Assembly: GCA_023419605.1 (NCBI GenBank)
Contig: JAEZXR010000145.1
Span: forward strand, 44,992 to 108,991
Direction of reading: 5' to 3'
Length of the DNA stretch: 64,000 bases
Source: Bacillota bacterium
GTDB taxonomy: Bacteria; Bacillota; Clostridia; Acetivibrionales; JAEZXR01
A program made the translations under genes and the position numbers. The notes under the pieces are model-generated. The model was not told where the DNA came from. It did not search any database and was given only the letters and a program-made list of their open reading frames with translations. Within the stretch, counting starts at the first letter, position 1; each line of letters begins with the position of its first letter. This document shows, piece after piece, positions 55,949 to 64,000 of the stretch.

Positions 55949-57376
55949 ATGAAGCTAAAGCTTATAAAACATGTAATTGTTGTATTGGCAGTTGTCATTA
56001 TGACCGGCTCTATACAAGGTTGTGGAAATATGAATGCAAAATCTGCCAAGGACAATTTAAAAGCACAGAAGATAAGGCAGGTTGATAGGGATAATATACG
56101 GATTTGGGCAAGAGGAAGTGGCCCTGACCCAGGGATAAATGCAATAATTAATAAATTCAATGCGTCTCAATCTGCAATCAAAGCAGAGTATGAATTTTTC
56201 GGAGAGAATTATGCAAGCCTTGTACAACTGGCATTAGCAGCAGAAAACGCACCGGATGTTTTTGAGGCAAATACCGGACTTACCGTGGTAAGGCTGGCAA
56301 AGTCGGGATATATTATTTCTATAGATGATTTGATGAGCGAGGATTTGAAAAGTAAATTACACCAGGATACTTTAAAGCAGAAGGATTTGTATTATGAGGG
56401 GAAGCTTTATTCGATTCCTACAAGGATAAGTGCATACAGACTGCTGTATAATAAGGATTTGTTCAGAAAATCAGGACTCGATCCGGAGAAACCTCCAAAG
56501 ACCCTCGAAGATATGAGAAAATATGCAGCACAAGTTACAAAGGCTGGGAATGGCGAATTCTACGGCTTCGGACTTGCTTTAGGCGTAGAAGAAATATGGA
56601 ATAGGATTATTGATCCTATAAATATTGCAATGGGCGAAGGGGGAAGGTATGGGTTTGACTATAGGACAGGGCGATTTGAAATGTCTTACAGTAAAAAGCT
56701 TTTCAGTTATTATATAGATTTGATGCGTGACGGTTCGGTTTTTCCAGGCTATGCGATCATGGGTATCGATCCGCTAAGGGCCAACTTCTCACAAGGGAAA
56801 GTGGGTATGTATATTGACGGAAACTGGCTGGTAGCGAATTATGCCGTACAGCTCAGAATCAATGCCGACTGGGATTGTGTGCCATTACCCGTGTTTGCAG
56901 GAAGCAGTGCCGGCAAATATTGGGCTGAAGGCGGCGTGAATTATGTAATTTCAAAAACTTCAAAATGCCAATCTGGAGCAAAGAAATTTTACCGGGCTTT
57001 GCTGGACGGCCAGGTAGCAGCACAAAAGTATATGCCTGTTCCGAGGTCTGTTATAGCTGCAAACAGGGAGGATGCTATACCGGTTAATGAAATGAATTTA
57101 AAGGGAGTAAAGTATTCCTTTGAGACTGGGGATCTTTCCATTTACCCTGTTGAACCTCATAGGTTCTTTGCATTGCAGGGAGATAACAGGGACAAGGTGT
57201 TTACAAATCTATTCATAAAAGCGTCTGAGACAAGAGGAAATATAGATACTGAATTGGACGCGGCAATAAAGGATTTGGATATCAGGTATAACCAGGCGTT
57301 GGACAGAGCTGTAAGAGATGGCTTGATAGATATAAGTGATATAAGGATAGAAAACTATGATCCGTTTAAAAGATAA
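55949..57376 (+). CDS. ABC sugar solute-binding lipoprotein 5 (orphan paralog)
   Basis: A 475-residue lipoprotein with lipobox SIQGC at C25. The ATG at 55949 is preferred over a GTG 9 bases earlier, because TAGGAGAAGG sits at the right distance from it. The body is strongly similar throughout to solute-binding protein 6 (shared RIWARGSGPD, LYSIP-RISAYRLLYNKD, GIDPLRANFSQGKVGMYIDG). It stands directly after kinase/regulator 4 and has no permease beside it; the paralog at 59839 has the permeases. A role as sensory partner of kinase 4, or as an alternative receptor for the same permeases, is inferred. Confidence 0.88.
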   Translation: MKLKLIKHVIVVLAVVIMTGSIQGCGNMNAKSAKDNLKAQKIRQVDRDNIRIWARGSGPDPGINAIINKFNASQSAIKAEYEFFGENYASLVQLALAAENAPDVFEANTGLTVVRLAKSGYIISIDDLMSEDLKSKLHQDTLKQKDLYYEGKLYSIPTRISAYRLLYNKDLFRKSGLDPEKPPKTLEDMRKYAAQVTKAGNGEFYGFGLALGVEEIWNRIIDPINIAMGEGGRYGFDYRTGRFEMSYSKKLFSYYIDLMRDGSVFPGYAIMGIDPLRANFSQGKVGMYIDGNWLVANYAVQLRINADWDCVPLPVFAGSSAGKYWAEGGVNYVISKTSKCQSGAKKFYRALLDGQVAAQKYMPVPRSVIAANREDAIPVNEMNLKGVKYSFETGDLSIYPVEPHRFFALQGDNRDKVFTNLFIKASETRGNIDTELDAAIKDLDIRYNQALDRAVRDGLIDISDIRIENYDPFKR

Positions 57377-57398
57377 GCAGCACATTTAATAAAAATGG

Positions 57399-57434
57399 CT
57401 TTACCTTGCATACAAGAGGTAAAGTTATTTTTTT
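57399..57434 (+). terminator. Intrinsic terminator after solute-binding protein 5
   Basis: CTTTACC and GGTAAAG pair (extended by TTG/CAA with a two-base bulge), followed by TTATTTTTTT. Confidence 0.75.
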
Positions 57435-57465
57435 ATGTTATTTTCAGAAATTATACAAGGTTAAA

Positions 57466-57541
57466 CAAAACATCTAACAAAATTGCACATTTATATAACG
57501 ATTCTTTCACTTTCAAATTCACTCTGGTAGTATAATCAAAA
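57466..57541 (+). promoter_or_regulatory. Conserved upstream block A (before the GH28-like gene)
   Basis: 76 bases matching block B (59734-59809) without gaps at 66 positions. It ends in a TATAAT box (57531-57536) with no good -35 box, so an activator is expected. The most conserved part, CTAACAAAATT...ACATTTATATAAC, lies at about -65 to -40 relative to the -10 box and is a candidate binding site for response regulator 4. Confidence 0.6.
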
Positions 57542-57669
57542 TGGTTAAGATTCTATATAAAAATCACTGTACTTTCGTAAAAATAAGAAAGGAAAGGAGG
57601 CTTTTTTACACTACTTATTCAAATGGTCAAATCTGATTAACTTATCAAAATAAACGAGGAGGTAGAATT

Positions 57670-59628
57670 ATGTTAAAAACTAATAAAATCCTAAGTCTAT
57701 TACTAATAGTTGTATTTGCTGGAGCAATGCTTTTTACATACCCTGTAGTATCAAGCGCAGCGACGGTTGTCAGTTATCCCTTGCCGTCCTGTTATACAAC
57801 ACCCAGTCAATACACGGTAAAAGCAGACTCTACAAATATACCGGTAATTGACACTTCGGAGGTATTTGTAAATTATAATTATTGTAATTTCTCTTTTTCA
57901 GGCACTACTACAATCACAATAACAGCAAGCGAGCCAATCAACACATATAATATTTCTCCCCTGGCTTTGGGAATCACTGCAACAAAGAGCGGAAATACAC
58001 TTACATTTACACTTTCAACCTCAAGATACCTTATAGTTAAAATCAATAACCTGAAAGATCTGGTTATTGCGGCAGATGATCTTGAAACCAATGTTCCGGC
58101 TTCCTCCGGTACAGGTATATACAATGTTAAAACTCAATACGGCGCTGACAGTACCGGAGCGACGATGGCTACAACTGCAATACAAAATGCCATCAATGCA
58201 GCAAATGCAGCAGGCGGCGGAATAGTATACGTTCCAGCTGGTGTATATAAATGCGGCAATCTTGTTTTAAAAAGCAATGTTTCGGTTTACTTAGCGGGGG
58301 GTTCAGTTATAAGGGGTTCAGGAAACCCAAGCGATTACACTACCCATTTTCATAAGGACTCTCTGGGCAAGGATGGAACATGGTTTATCTATACAGAAAC
58401 AAATGCAAACAATGTTAAGATATACGGCAGGGGGACCATTGACGGCAATGGTCATTATATGAGAAATACAAACAATTATTTGAACAATACTCTTGTACCC
58501 TTGCAATGCAGCAACTTTACGGTTGACGGTATAACCATAAGAGACAGCGGCTGCTGGGCTACAATACTTACAAGATCCAATGACATAACCATCCAGAATA
58601 CAAAGCACTTTAACAATAATGAGCTTGATTATGAAAATGATGCCATAGATGTTCAAGAGTGCCAGAATGTAGTTATAAAGCACACCGTAGCAGTATCGGA
58701 GGATGACACATACTCATTTAAGACATGGGATGTAGCATCGACGGATATAGCGAAAAACTGGCCCGGAACTCCTGAAAAACAGTCAAATATAGTAGTGGAT
58801 GATGCTTTGGCCTGGAGCCGATGCGGAGCCTTCAAGGTCGGAGATGGAGTTAAACAGCTTCAGGACGGCATAGTTATTAAAAACTCTTATGTATTTAGGT
58901 GTTGGCGTGCCTTGGCGGTGGGCCATCTTTATGGGACTACAGCAGCACAAAACATCATATTTGACAATATAGATGTAGAAGGCTTCTGGCCAAGATCCGG
59001 TGTCCACTCCAGATGGTTTGATCTTTCTGCAAAAAGCGGTCCGATAAAAAATGTGTTCTATAATAATATCAATTTACGCGCTTTAGGTGAAATTTCAGTA
59101 ATGAAGGGTTGGAGTGATACATTTACTGTCTCCGGAGTTACATTAAACAATGTTCGCGTCGGTGGAGTTGCGGCAACTACATTGGAACAATTGAACATAA
59201 CCGATACCAACAGCTATGCGGCAGCTCCTTCCTTTAATACATTGAAATTTGAAGCAGAAGGCTATAATCTTGGATCAGGTGTTTCCTATGAGGTAAGCAC
59301 TGATGGTGGGCTGGCTATTGGAGCAGCACATAATGGCGACTATATAGCATTTAAAAATGTAGATTTCGGGAGCACAGCGAAAACAAGTGTCGACATGAAG
59401 GTTGCATCTGCTAATTCCGGCGGAAAGGTGGAATTCCATCTGGACAGCCCGACAGGTCCTATGCTGGGTTCTTGGACAGCAACAAGCACAGGTGGCTGGC
59501 AGACCTGGGCAATCAAGAATATTCCACTTACTGCTGGAATGGCAGTAGGAACCCATACCGTATATGTTACTTTTGTTAAATCAGACTCGAGTGCGGTTGC
59601 AAATTTAACTTGGTTCCAGTTCAAATAA
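57670..59628 (+). CDS. Secreted GH28-like beta-helix glycosidase with CBM6
   Basis: A 652-residue secreted protein, with GAGGAGG before the ATG. Signal peptide to about 31 (SSAAT). An N-terminal beta domain (~32-150) is followed by a right-handed beta-helix (~152-515) opening YNVKTQYGADSTGATMATTA, the polygalacturonase-type start. Candidate active-site landmarks are ENDAIDV, SEDDTYSFK and VGHLYG, in the order of the GH28 NTD, DD and GHG motifs but diverged. A CBM6-like module (~520-652) is close to those of the GH43 genes. Pectin hydrolysis is the first guess; because the catalytic motifs differ from classical polygalacturonases, another substrate such as a dextran or arabinogalactan is possible. 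Confidence 0.72.
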   Translation: MLKTNKILSLLLIVVFAGAMLFTYPVVSSAATVVSYPLPSCYTTPSQYTVKADSTNIPVIDTSEVFVNYNYCNFSFSGTTTITITASEPINTYNISPLALGITATKSGNTLTFTLSTSRYLIVKINNLKDLVIAADDLETNVPASSGTGIYNVKTQYGADSTGATMATTAIQNAINAANAAGGGIVYVPAGVYKCGNLVLKSNVSVYLAGGSVIRGSGNPSDYTTHFHKDSLGKDGTWFIYTETNANNVKIYGRGTIDGNGHYMRNTNNYLNNTLVPLQCSNFTVDGITIRDSGCWATILTRSNDITIQNTKHFNNNELDYENDAIDVQECQNVVIKHTVAVSEDDTYSFKTWDVASTDIAKNWPGTPEKQSNIVVDDALAWSRCGAFKVGDGVKQLQDGIVIKNSYVFRCWRALAVGHLYGTTAAQNIIFDNIDVEGFWPRSGVHSRWFDLSAKSGPIKNVFYNNINLRALGEISVMKGWSDTFTVSGVTLNNVRVGGVAATTLEQLNITDTNSYAAAPSFNTLKFEAEGYNLGSGVSYEVSTDGGLAIGAAHNGDYIAFKNVDFGSTAKTSVDMKVASANSGGKVEFHLDSPTGPMLGSWTATSTGGWQTWAIKNIPLTAGMAVGTHTVYVTFVKSDSSAVANLTWFQFK

Positions 59629-59656
59629 TCATAAAAGAATCATAGTAAAGTGTTGA

Positions 59657-59697
59657 AGCACTGCTCGAAAGTAACATTTTGGGCAGTGCTCTTTGTT
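59657..59697 (+). terminator. Terminator after the GH28-like gene
   Basis: AGCACTGCTC pairs with GGGCAGTGCT (one weak pair) around a 14-base loop, followed by CTTTGTTT. Confidence 0.7.
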
Positions 59698-59733
59698 TAT
59701 ATACAATCACCGAGGTACAATACATACGAGAGG

Positions 59734-59809
59734 CAAAATACCTAACAAAATTACACATTTATATAACCATACTTTCACTTTTAAATTTCCTCTGGCAGTA
59801 TAATCGAAA
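59734..59809 (+). promoter_or_regulatory. Conserved upstream block B (before solute-binding protein 6)
   Basis: Copy of block A: 66 of 76 bases the same, TATAAT at 59799-59804, 35 bases before the ATG. It marks the GH28-like gene and this importer as one regulon. Confidence 0.6.
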
Positions 59810-59838
59810 CATAAGATCACTTTAAGGAGGAAGGAAAA

Positions 59839-61233
59839 ATGAAGAAATCATTAAGAAGTGCATGCGTAGCTCTTGCAGGCGTCATTTTGGCGACTACTAT
59901 GCTGACAGGATGCGGAAACAACGGGAACTCAACTTCGTCAGGCAGTGATGTTAAGCAGACTGCAGCTCCAAAGGAAAAAGCAAAAATCAGGATTTGGGCG
60001 AGAGGAAGCGGCCCTGATGCAGGCGTTAACGCAATCATCGATAAGTTCAACAAGGAACAGAATGATGCAGAGGCAGCCTATGAGTTTTATGGCGAAAACT
60101 ATGCAAATGTAGTGCAAATGGCCATTGCAGCCAATAGTGCACCGGAAGTTTTCGAAGCAAGCACCGGATTGACTGTTGTAGGTCTTGCAAAGAACGGGTC
60201 AATAGTACCGATTGATGACATCTGGAATGATGCTTTGAAGAAACAGATGCATCCTGACACCGTAAAACCAAAGGATTTTTATTATCAGGGCAAATTGTAT
60301 TCAATTCCTGTAAGAATCAGCGCTTACAGATTGTTATACAACAAGGACGTATTCAAGAAGGCTGGACTTGATCCTCAGAAGCCGCCGAAAACTCTTGAAG
60401 AGATGAGGGATATGGCAAAGAAAATTACTGATGCCGGCAAGGGTGAATTTTATGGCTTTGGACTTCCCGTTGGTGTAGGGCAGATTTGGGAAAGAGTAAT
60501 AGATCCTATTAATATGGCTATGGGAGTTGGAGACAGATATGGCTGGAACAGCAAAACAGGCAAATACGATTTCGCTTCCAATAAGAAGCTTTTCAATTAC
60601 TATGTACAGTTGATGAAGGATGGTTCATTATTTCCTGGATCCCTCACTTTGGGTATAGACCCATTAAGAGCAAATTTTTCGCAAGGTAAAGTAGGTATGT
60701 ATATTGATGGGAACTGGATGGTTGGTAACTATTCAGTACAGATGAAGACAACAGCAGATTGGGACGTAGCTCCGCTGCCTGTATTTGAAGGAAGCACTGC
60801 AGGAAAGTACTGGGCAGAAGGCGGTGTCAACTGGGTAGTTGGAAAATCCAATAAGGTAGAAGCTGCAAAGAAGTTCTATACAACCTGGGTAACAAGCCAG
60901 GATTTGGCAAACAAATTCATGCCTGCACCAAGGACCGTACTTGCTGCAAACAAGGAAGAGAACCTTCCGGTAAAAGATTTGGGTTTAAAGGGGATTAAAT
61001 ACTCTTTTGATACTTCTGATCTGGTAATACCGACATTTGAACCACACAAATTTATAACGCTCCAGGGTGACGACAGGAATAAAGTTCTCACAAATCTTTT
61101 TGCAAAGGCTGCTGACACCAAGGATATATCCAAAGAGTTGGATGCTGCAATAGACGATTTGAACAAGAGATATACCGAAGCTTTGGATAAAGCTTTGAAG
61201 GATGGAGCGATTGACCCAAACGATATGAAATAA
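59839..61233 (+). CDS. ABC sugar solute-binding lipoprotein 6
   Basis: A 464-residue lipoprotein, with AAGGAGG before the ATG. Lipobox MLTGC at C25. Family 1 sugar-binding protein, paralog of the one at 55949 along its whole length. It is followed by a MalF/MalG-type permease pair, so it is the receptor of this importer. Being co-regulated with the GH28-like enzyme, it probably carries that enzyme's products. Confidence 0.9.
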   Translation: MKKSLRSACVALAGVILATTMLTGCGNNGNSTSSGSDVKQTAAPKEKAKIRIWARGSGPDAGVNAIIDKFNKEQNDAEAAYEFYGENYANVVQMAIAANSAPEVFEASTGLTVVGLAKNGSIVPIDDIWNDALKKQMHPDTVKPKDFYYQGKLYSIPVRISAYRLLYNKDVFKKAGLDPQKPPKTLEEMRDMAKKITDAGKGEFYGFGLPVGVGQIWERVIDPINMAMGVGDRYGWNSKTGKYDFASNKKLFNYYVQLMKDGSLFPGSLTLGIDPLRANFSQGKVGMYIDGNWMVGNYSVQMKTTADWDVAPLPVFEGSTAGKYWAEGGVNWVVGKSNKVEAAKKFYTTWVTSQDLANKFMPAPRTVLAANKEENLPVKDLGLKGIKYSFDTSDLVIPTFEPHKFITLQGDDRNKVLTNLFAKAADTKDISKELDAAIDDLNKRYTEALDKALKDGAIDPNDMK

Positions 61234-61340
61234 TTTCCTATGGAAATAAGATGCGATAAATAATGGACTACAGCTTTTATAGAAGAAAGGGGGGTACATA
61301 ATCCCTTTCTTCTATAAGATGATAAAAAGGGGAAATGGTT

Positions 61341-62276
61341 ATGGAGACAGCTCACGCAACAACAAAAAGAAAAATGAATATCAATGGTTCACTTTTTCGA
61401 AGAATTCTAAATAATAAAGAACAATATGCAATGATTGCCCCTACAGTAATAATGACGATCTTATTCGGTATTTATCCAATATTGTATGTGTTAGGCTATA
61501 GCTTTACCGAATATAATGGATTCACTCCTGCTAAATTTATCGGTTTGGAGAATTATATCAGGGTTTTAAAGGATTCTTCATGGTGGGTAACAGTATGGAA
61601 TACAGTGATTCTTGGATTTGGTATACCTTTGGTACAGTTACCTTTAGCATTACTTTTAGCAGTGCTGCTTAATACAAAGTTTAGGGGAAGGGATTTTGCA
61701 AGAGCAATTATTTTCATTCCCAATATTACAAGTGCTGCTATTATGGCTATCATTTTTTACTTTATGTTTTCTTCCTATAATGGTATTATCAACGCTTTAC
61801 TTACAGCTTTACATTTGGTCAGCAAACCTGTTGAATGGTTTGGGAGCGGTTCATTAGCTAAGGTTGTTATAATTATATTTTGTACGTGGAGTGGGGTAGG
61901 ATTTTATATGGTGCTATTTCTATCAGCGCTGCAAAGGATACCTGGAGATGTATATGAAAGTGCAAAGATTGATGGGGCAAACCAATCACAGACTTTTTTA
62001 AAAATCACTCTTCCAATGCTGGGTAAAATGTTTCAAATTATTACCGCTTTGTCAATTTTAAATGCATTAAAGCTCTTTGATTCAGTGAAAGCACTAACAA
62101 ATGGAGGTCCGGGAAATAAGACTGAAGTTATGACTATGTACATATTCAGATACTTTTTTGAAACCACGGGCAATCCCCAACAGGGTTATGCATCTGCTGT
62201 CAGCATAGTTGCAACGATAATTGTAAGTATAGTGACATTTTTCTATATGTACCTTACTAAAAGATTTGAAGACTAA
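61341..62276 (+). CDS. ABC sugar permease, MalF/UgpA type (pair 3)
   Basis: A 311-residue permease with six helices and the EAA loop VYESAKIDGANQSQTFLKITLP. It differs from the LplB class in its shorter body and GNKTEVMTMYIFRYFF end segment. The start at 61341 gives an 8-base gap to AAGGGG, better than the ATG 6 bases earlier. Partner of the next gene. Confidence 0.9.
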   Translation: METAHATTKRKMNINGSLFRRILNNKEQYAMIAPTVIMTILFGIYPILYVLGYSFTEYNGFTPAKFIGLENYIRVLKDSSWWVTVWNTVILGFGIPLVQLPLALLLAVLLNTKFRGRDFARAIIFIPNITSAAIMAIIFYFMFSSYNGIINALLTALHLVSKPVEWFGSGSLAKVVIIIFCTWSGVGFYMVLFLSALQRIPGDVYESAKIDGANQSQTFLKITLPMLGKMFQIITALSILNALKLFDSVKALTNGGPGNKTEVMTMYIFRYFFETTGNPQQGYASAVSIVATIIVSIVTFFYMYLTKRFED

Positions 62277-62304
62277 TTAGACTATTGTAAAGGTGTGGTC
62301 AGTT

Positions 62305-63141
62305 ATGAAAGAACACAAGCTAAAAATCGCATTATATATATTTTTGGGTATAATCTTGGTTTTCATATGTTTTCCTATTGTTTATGCTATAGGAGGCTCA
62401 TTTAAGTCACTCGAGGACTTTCTTGTAGGAGGCTTAACCATATTTCCTGAAAAGTACCACTTTGAGAATTATATCACTGCCTGGAAGCAAGCAAATTTTT
62501 CGAGATATACAATGAATAGTATTGTGTTTGCTGGTGTATCGGTAATCGGCACTATTATTACAGCTTCTATGACGGGTTATACCCTTTCAAGGTCGGATTT
62601 TCCGGGTAAGAAACTTCTTATGAGCACCTTCGGATTTATGCTGTTCCTACTGGGCGCAGTTACACTATACCCGATATTCCTTTTGAGTAAACACCTTGGT
62701 TTGCTGAACTCAATTTGGGGAATGGTTATAGCTCAAGTAGCAGCCTCTCAGCCTTTCTTTTGCATCCTCATAATGGGTTACTGTGACGGGATATCAAAGG
62801 AAATTGATGAATCGGCCAGAATGGACGGGGCAAGCTTTTTTAAGACTTATTACCATATAATATTCCCGATCATAAAGCCCATAATTGCAACAGTTGCAAT
62901 ACTCCAATTCAGGGATGCATGGAACAACTTCATGATGCCTTTAGCGTTTTCCTTGTCAAAACCGCAAATAAGACCCCTTACGGTTGGTGTTGTAATGTTG
63001 AAGGACCAGGGAGAAGGAGTATCTGCGTGGAATCTGATGATGGCAGGGACTGTCCTGTCTATAGTCCCAATCCTTATCGTATATCTGTTTATGAACCGGT
63101 ATTTTATTGAAGGAATTACACAGGGCGCAATAAAGGGATAG
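62305..63141 (+). CDS. ABC sugar permease, MalG/UgpE type (pair 3)
   Basis: A 278-residue permease with six helices, EAA loop ESARMDGASFFKTYYHIIFP and the ending FIEGITQGAIKG. The start at 62305 is supported by AAAGGTG 9 bases before it. It completes the third importer. As with the others there is no ATPase gene. Confidence 0.9.
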   Translation: MKEHKLKIALYIFLGIILVFICFPIVYAIGGSFKSLEDFLVGGLTIFPEKYHFENYITAWKQANFSRYTMNSIVFAGVSVIGTIITASMTGYTLSRSDFPGKKLLMSTFGFMLFLLGAVTLYPIFLLSKHLGLLNSIWGMVIAQVAASQPFFCILIMGYCDGISKEIDESARMDGASFFKTYYHIIFPIIKPIIATVAILQFRDAWNNFMMPLAFSLSKPQIRPLTVGVVMLKDQGEGVSAWNLMMAGTVLSIVPILIVYLFMNRYFIEGITQGAIKG

Positions 63142-63259
63142 TTTGACGTCCAACTGAATGTATAAATCTATTTACGCCGGCAGTTTAGTAAATAAAGCCG
63201 ACAACGACCAAAGTTTATAATGATTTTCGGTATTGAACATTATTGAAATTTTTTGAAAA

Positions 63260-63302
63260 GCTTGCTTTCATGGGTTTTCTTATGAAGGCAAGCGATTTTT
63301 TT
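63260..63302 (+). terminator. Intrinsic terminator of the third importer
   Basis: GCTTGCTTTCAT pairs with ATGAAGGCAAGC (one mismatch) around a 10-base loop, followed by seven T. Confidence 0.85.
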
Positions 63303-63425
63303 ATAATTATAACAGGCTCGGTGTTATAATTATAGTATCACGTCGGTAAAATTATTTTTGGACGTATGAATTTACATTTTGTAAGTCTAAAGGCATCTAA
63401 TATTATATTAAGCATGGCACCATAA

Positions 63426-63519
63426 CAAAAAAGTAACTCAGTTGATAAAGCGTATTAGTCCTCAACTCCTGCCCCTAATTAGACAAAATTTTTATTTTGT
63501 CTAATTAGGTTACTTTTTT
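63426..63519. repeat. Nested inverted repeats, possible three-way junction
   Basis: An outer pair (AAAAAAGTAAC with GTTACTTTTTT) encloses a 16-base perfect inner stem (63474-63489 with 63494-63509, loop TTTT) and a 6-base stem (AGTTGA with TCAACT). Together they could fold as three stems meeting at one point. It could be a strong terminator, a structured RNA or the end of a mobile element. Confidence 0.5.
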
Positions 63520-63600
63520 GGGGAGGTATTCCCCATTCTTTTAGGTATAACAGTTTTTACGAATTTGTTTCTGTAATTTTTGCATGTGTTCAAAGGAAAT

Positions 63601-63828
63601 CTATACTGACATATTATTTGTCAGCGCAAGTTTTGCAGCATTGACTACCATGACAGCCATTTGCTCACGGGTGATCTGATCATCCGGACCAAAGCTTATA
63701 TCATTGTATCCTCCAACGATGCCATAGGCATTGGCAGTGGATATGTAATCCTTTGCCCAGTGATTTGCAGTATCGCCAAATACCTTTAGATACAGGGACT
63801 TTGTCCCTTCCTTTAGAAAATAATTATG
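63601..63828 (-). pseudogene. SLH-domain fragment
   Basis: The minus strand reads FGDTANHWAKDYISTANAYG then IVGGYNDISFGPDDQITREQ and MAVMVVNAAKLAL, a complete single SLH repeat, ending at TAG (63603-63601). The frame opens at a stop near 63830 and has no start or ribosome site, and no further SLH repeats precede it within the window. It is the C-terminal piece of a broken surface protein. Confidence 0.7.
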
Positions 63829-64000
63829 TTAAGCGGCACTAGAATACTTTGAGTATAAATAAAGTTCCATGGAACAAGACCAGCTAGTTAAAGTCAATAG
63901 TTTTTTAATAAAAAAATTTAGGTGTTTAGCAAAATAAAAATGAGCATAAGAAACAAACCCAATAAAGGGCCGAACATTGATATTTTAATAGTGTATAACC

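Noticed and set aside
1..64000. CRISPR arrays, tRNA or rRNA genes, complete prophage or conjugative element
   Set aside because: No regularly spaced direct repeats, cloverleaf-like genes, rRNA stretches or phage structural genes were recognised.

Overview
The window looks like a piece of chromosome from a low-GC, spore-forming, plant-fibre-degrading member of the Clostridia (possibly Clostridium cluster III or a relative; inference only). The evidence is an alpha/beta-type small acid-soluble spore protein, S-layer-homology (SLH) proteins, Gram-positive lipoprotein signals, strong GGAGG-type ribosome binding sites, and many xylan- and pectin-active secreted enzymes carrying CBM6, CBM36 and X2 modules. 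No dockerin or cohesin was seen, so the enzymes here look free or cell-wall associated rather than cellulosomal. No tRNA, rRNA or CRISPR array was recognised.

Layout. 0-6 kb: the end of a secreted beta-sandwich protein, an SLH/X2 surface protein, remnants of a DeoR regulator and a methyltransferase, and a secreted PL9-type pectate lyase. 6-13 kb: two tiny glycine-rich membrane proteins, a tight operon (membrane protein, MobA-like nucleotidyltransferase, THEP1-type NTPase), a three-subunit molybdenum hydroxylase of the xanthine dehydrogenase family, and a spore protein. 13.7-22.6 kb: a secreted xylan-degrading set (GH43 remnant, GH43-CBM6-CBM36, GH10-CBM36, GH43-CBM6 with an internal stop, CBM36-acetylesterase), then a truncated GH31 and a truncated AraC regulator meeting head to head. 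23-48 kb: three YesM/YesN two-component systems with four solute-binding proteins, two LplB/YtcP permease pairs, an esterase-like beta-lactamase-fold protein, a DUF3237 protein and an intracellular GH8 exo-oligoxylanase. 49-52 kb: a wrecked GH39 beta-xylosidase, an M6 metalloprotease and an IS3-type transposase remnant. 52-63 kb: a fourth two-component system, two paralogous solute-binding proteins, a GH28-like secreted enzyme and a third permease pair. The right edge holds a folded inverted repeat and an SLH-domain fragment.

How it works together. Secreted GH10, GH43 and esterase enzymes would cut and debranch arabinoxylan. CUT1-type ABC importers without a local ATPase (presumably sharing an MsmX-like ATPase encoded elsewhere) would bring in oligosaccharides. 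GH8, and formerly GH39, GH120-like and GH31 enzymes, would finish them inside the cell. Four membrane histidine kinases with AraC-type response regulators would sense the sugars. Two themes stand out. First, every two-component system sits beside a solute-binding protein, two of which have no permease of their own next to them, which suggests solute-binding-protein-assisted sensing. Second, the xylan part is decaying: at least six carbohydrate genes or their regulators are truncated, frameshifted or interrupted, while the transport and sensing genes remain open.
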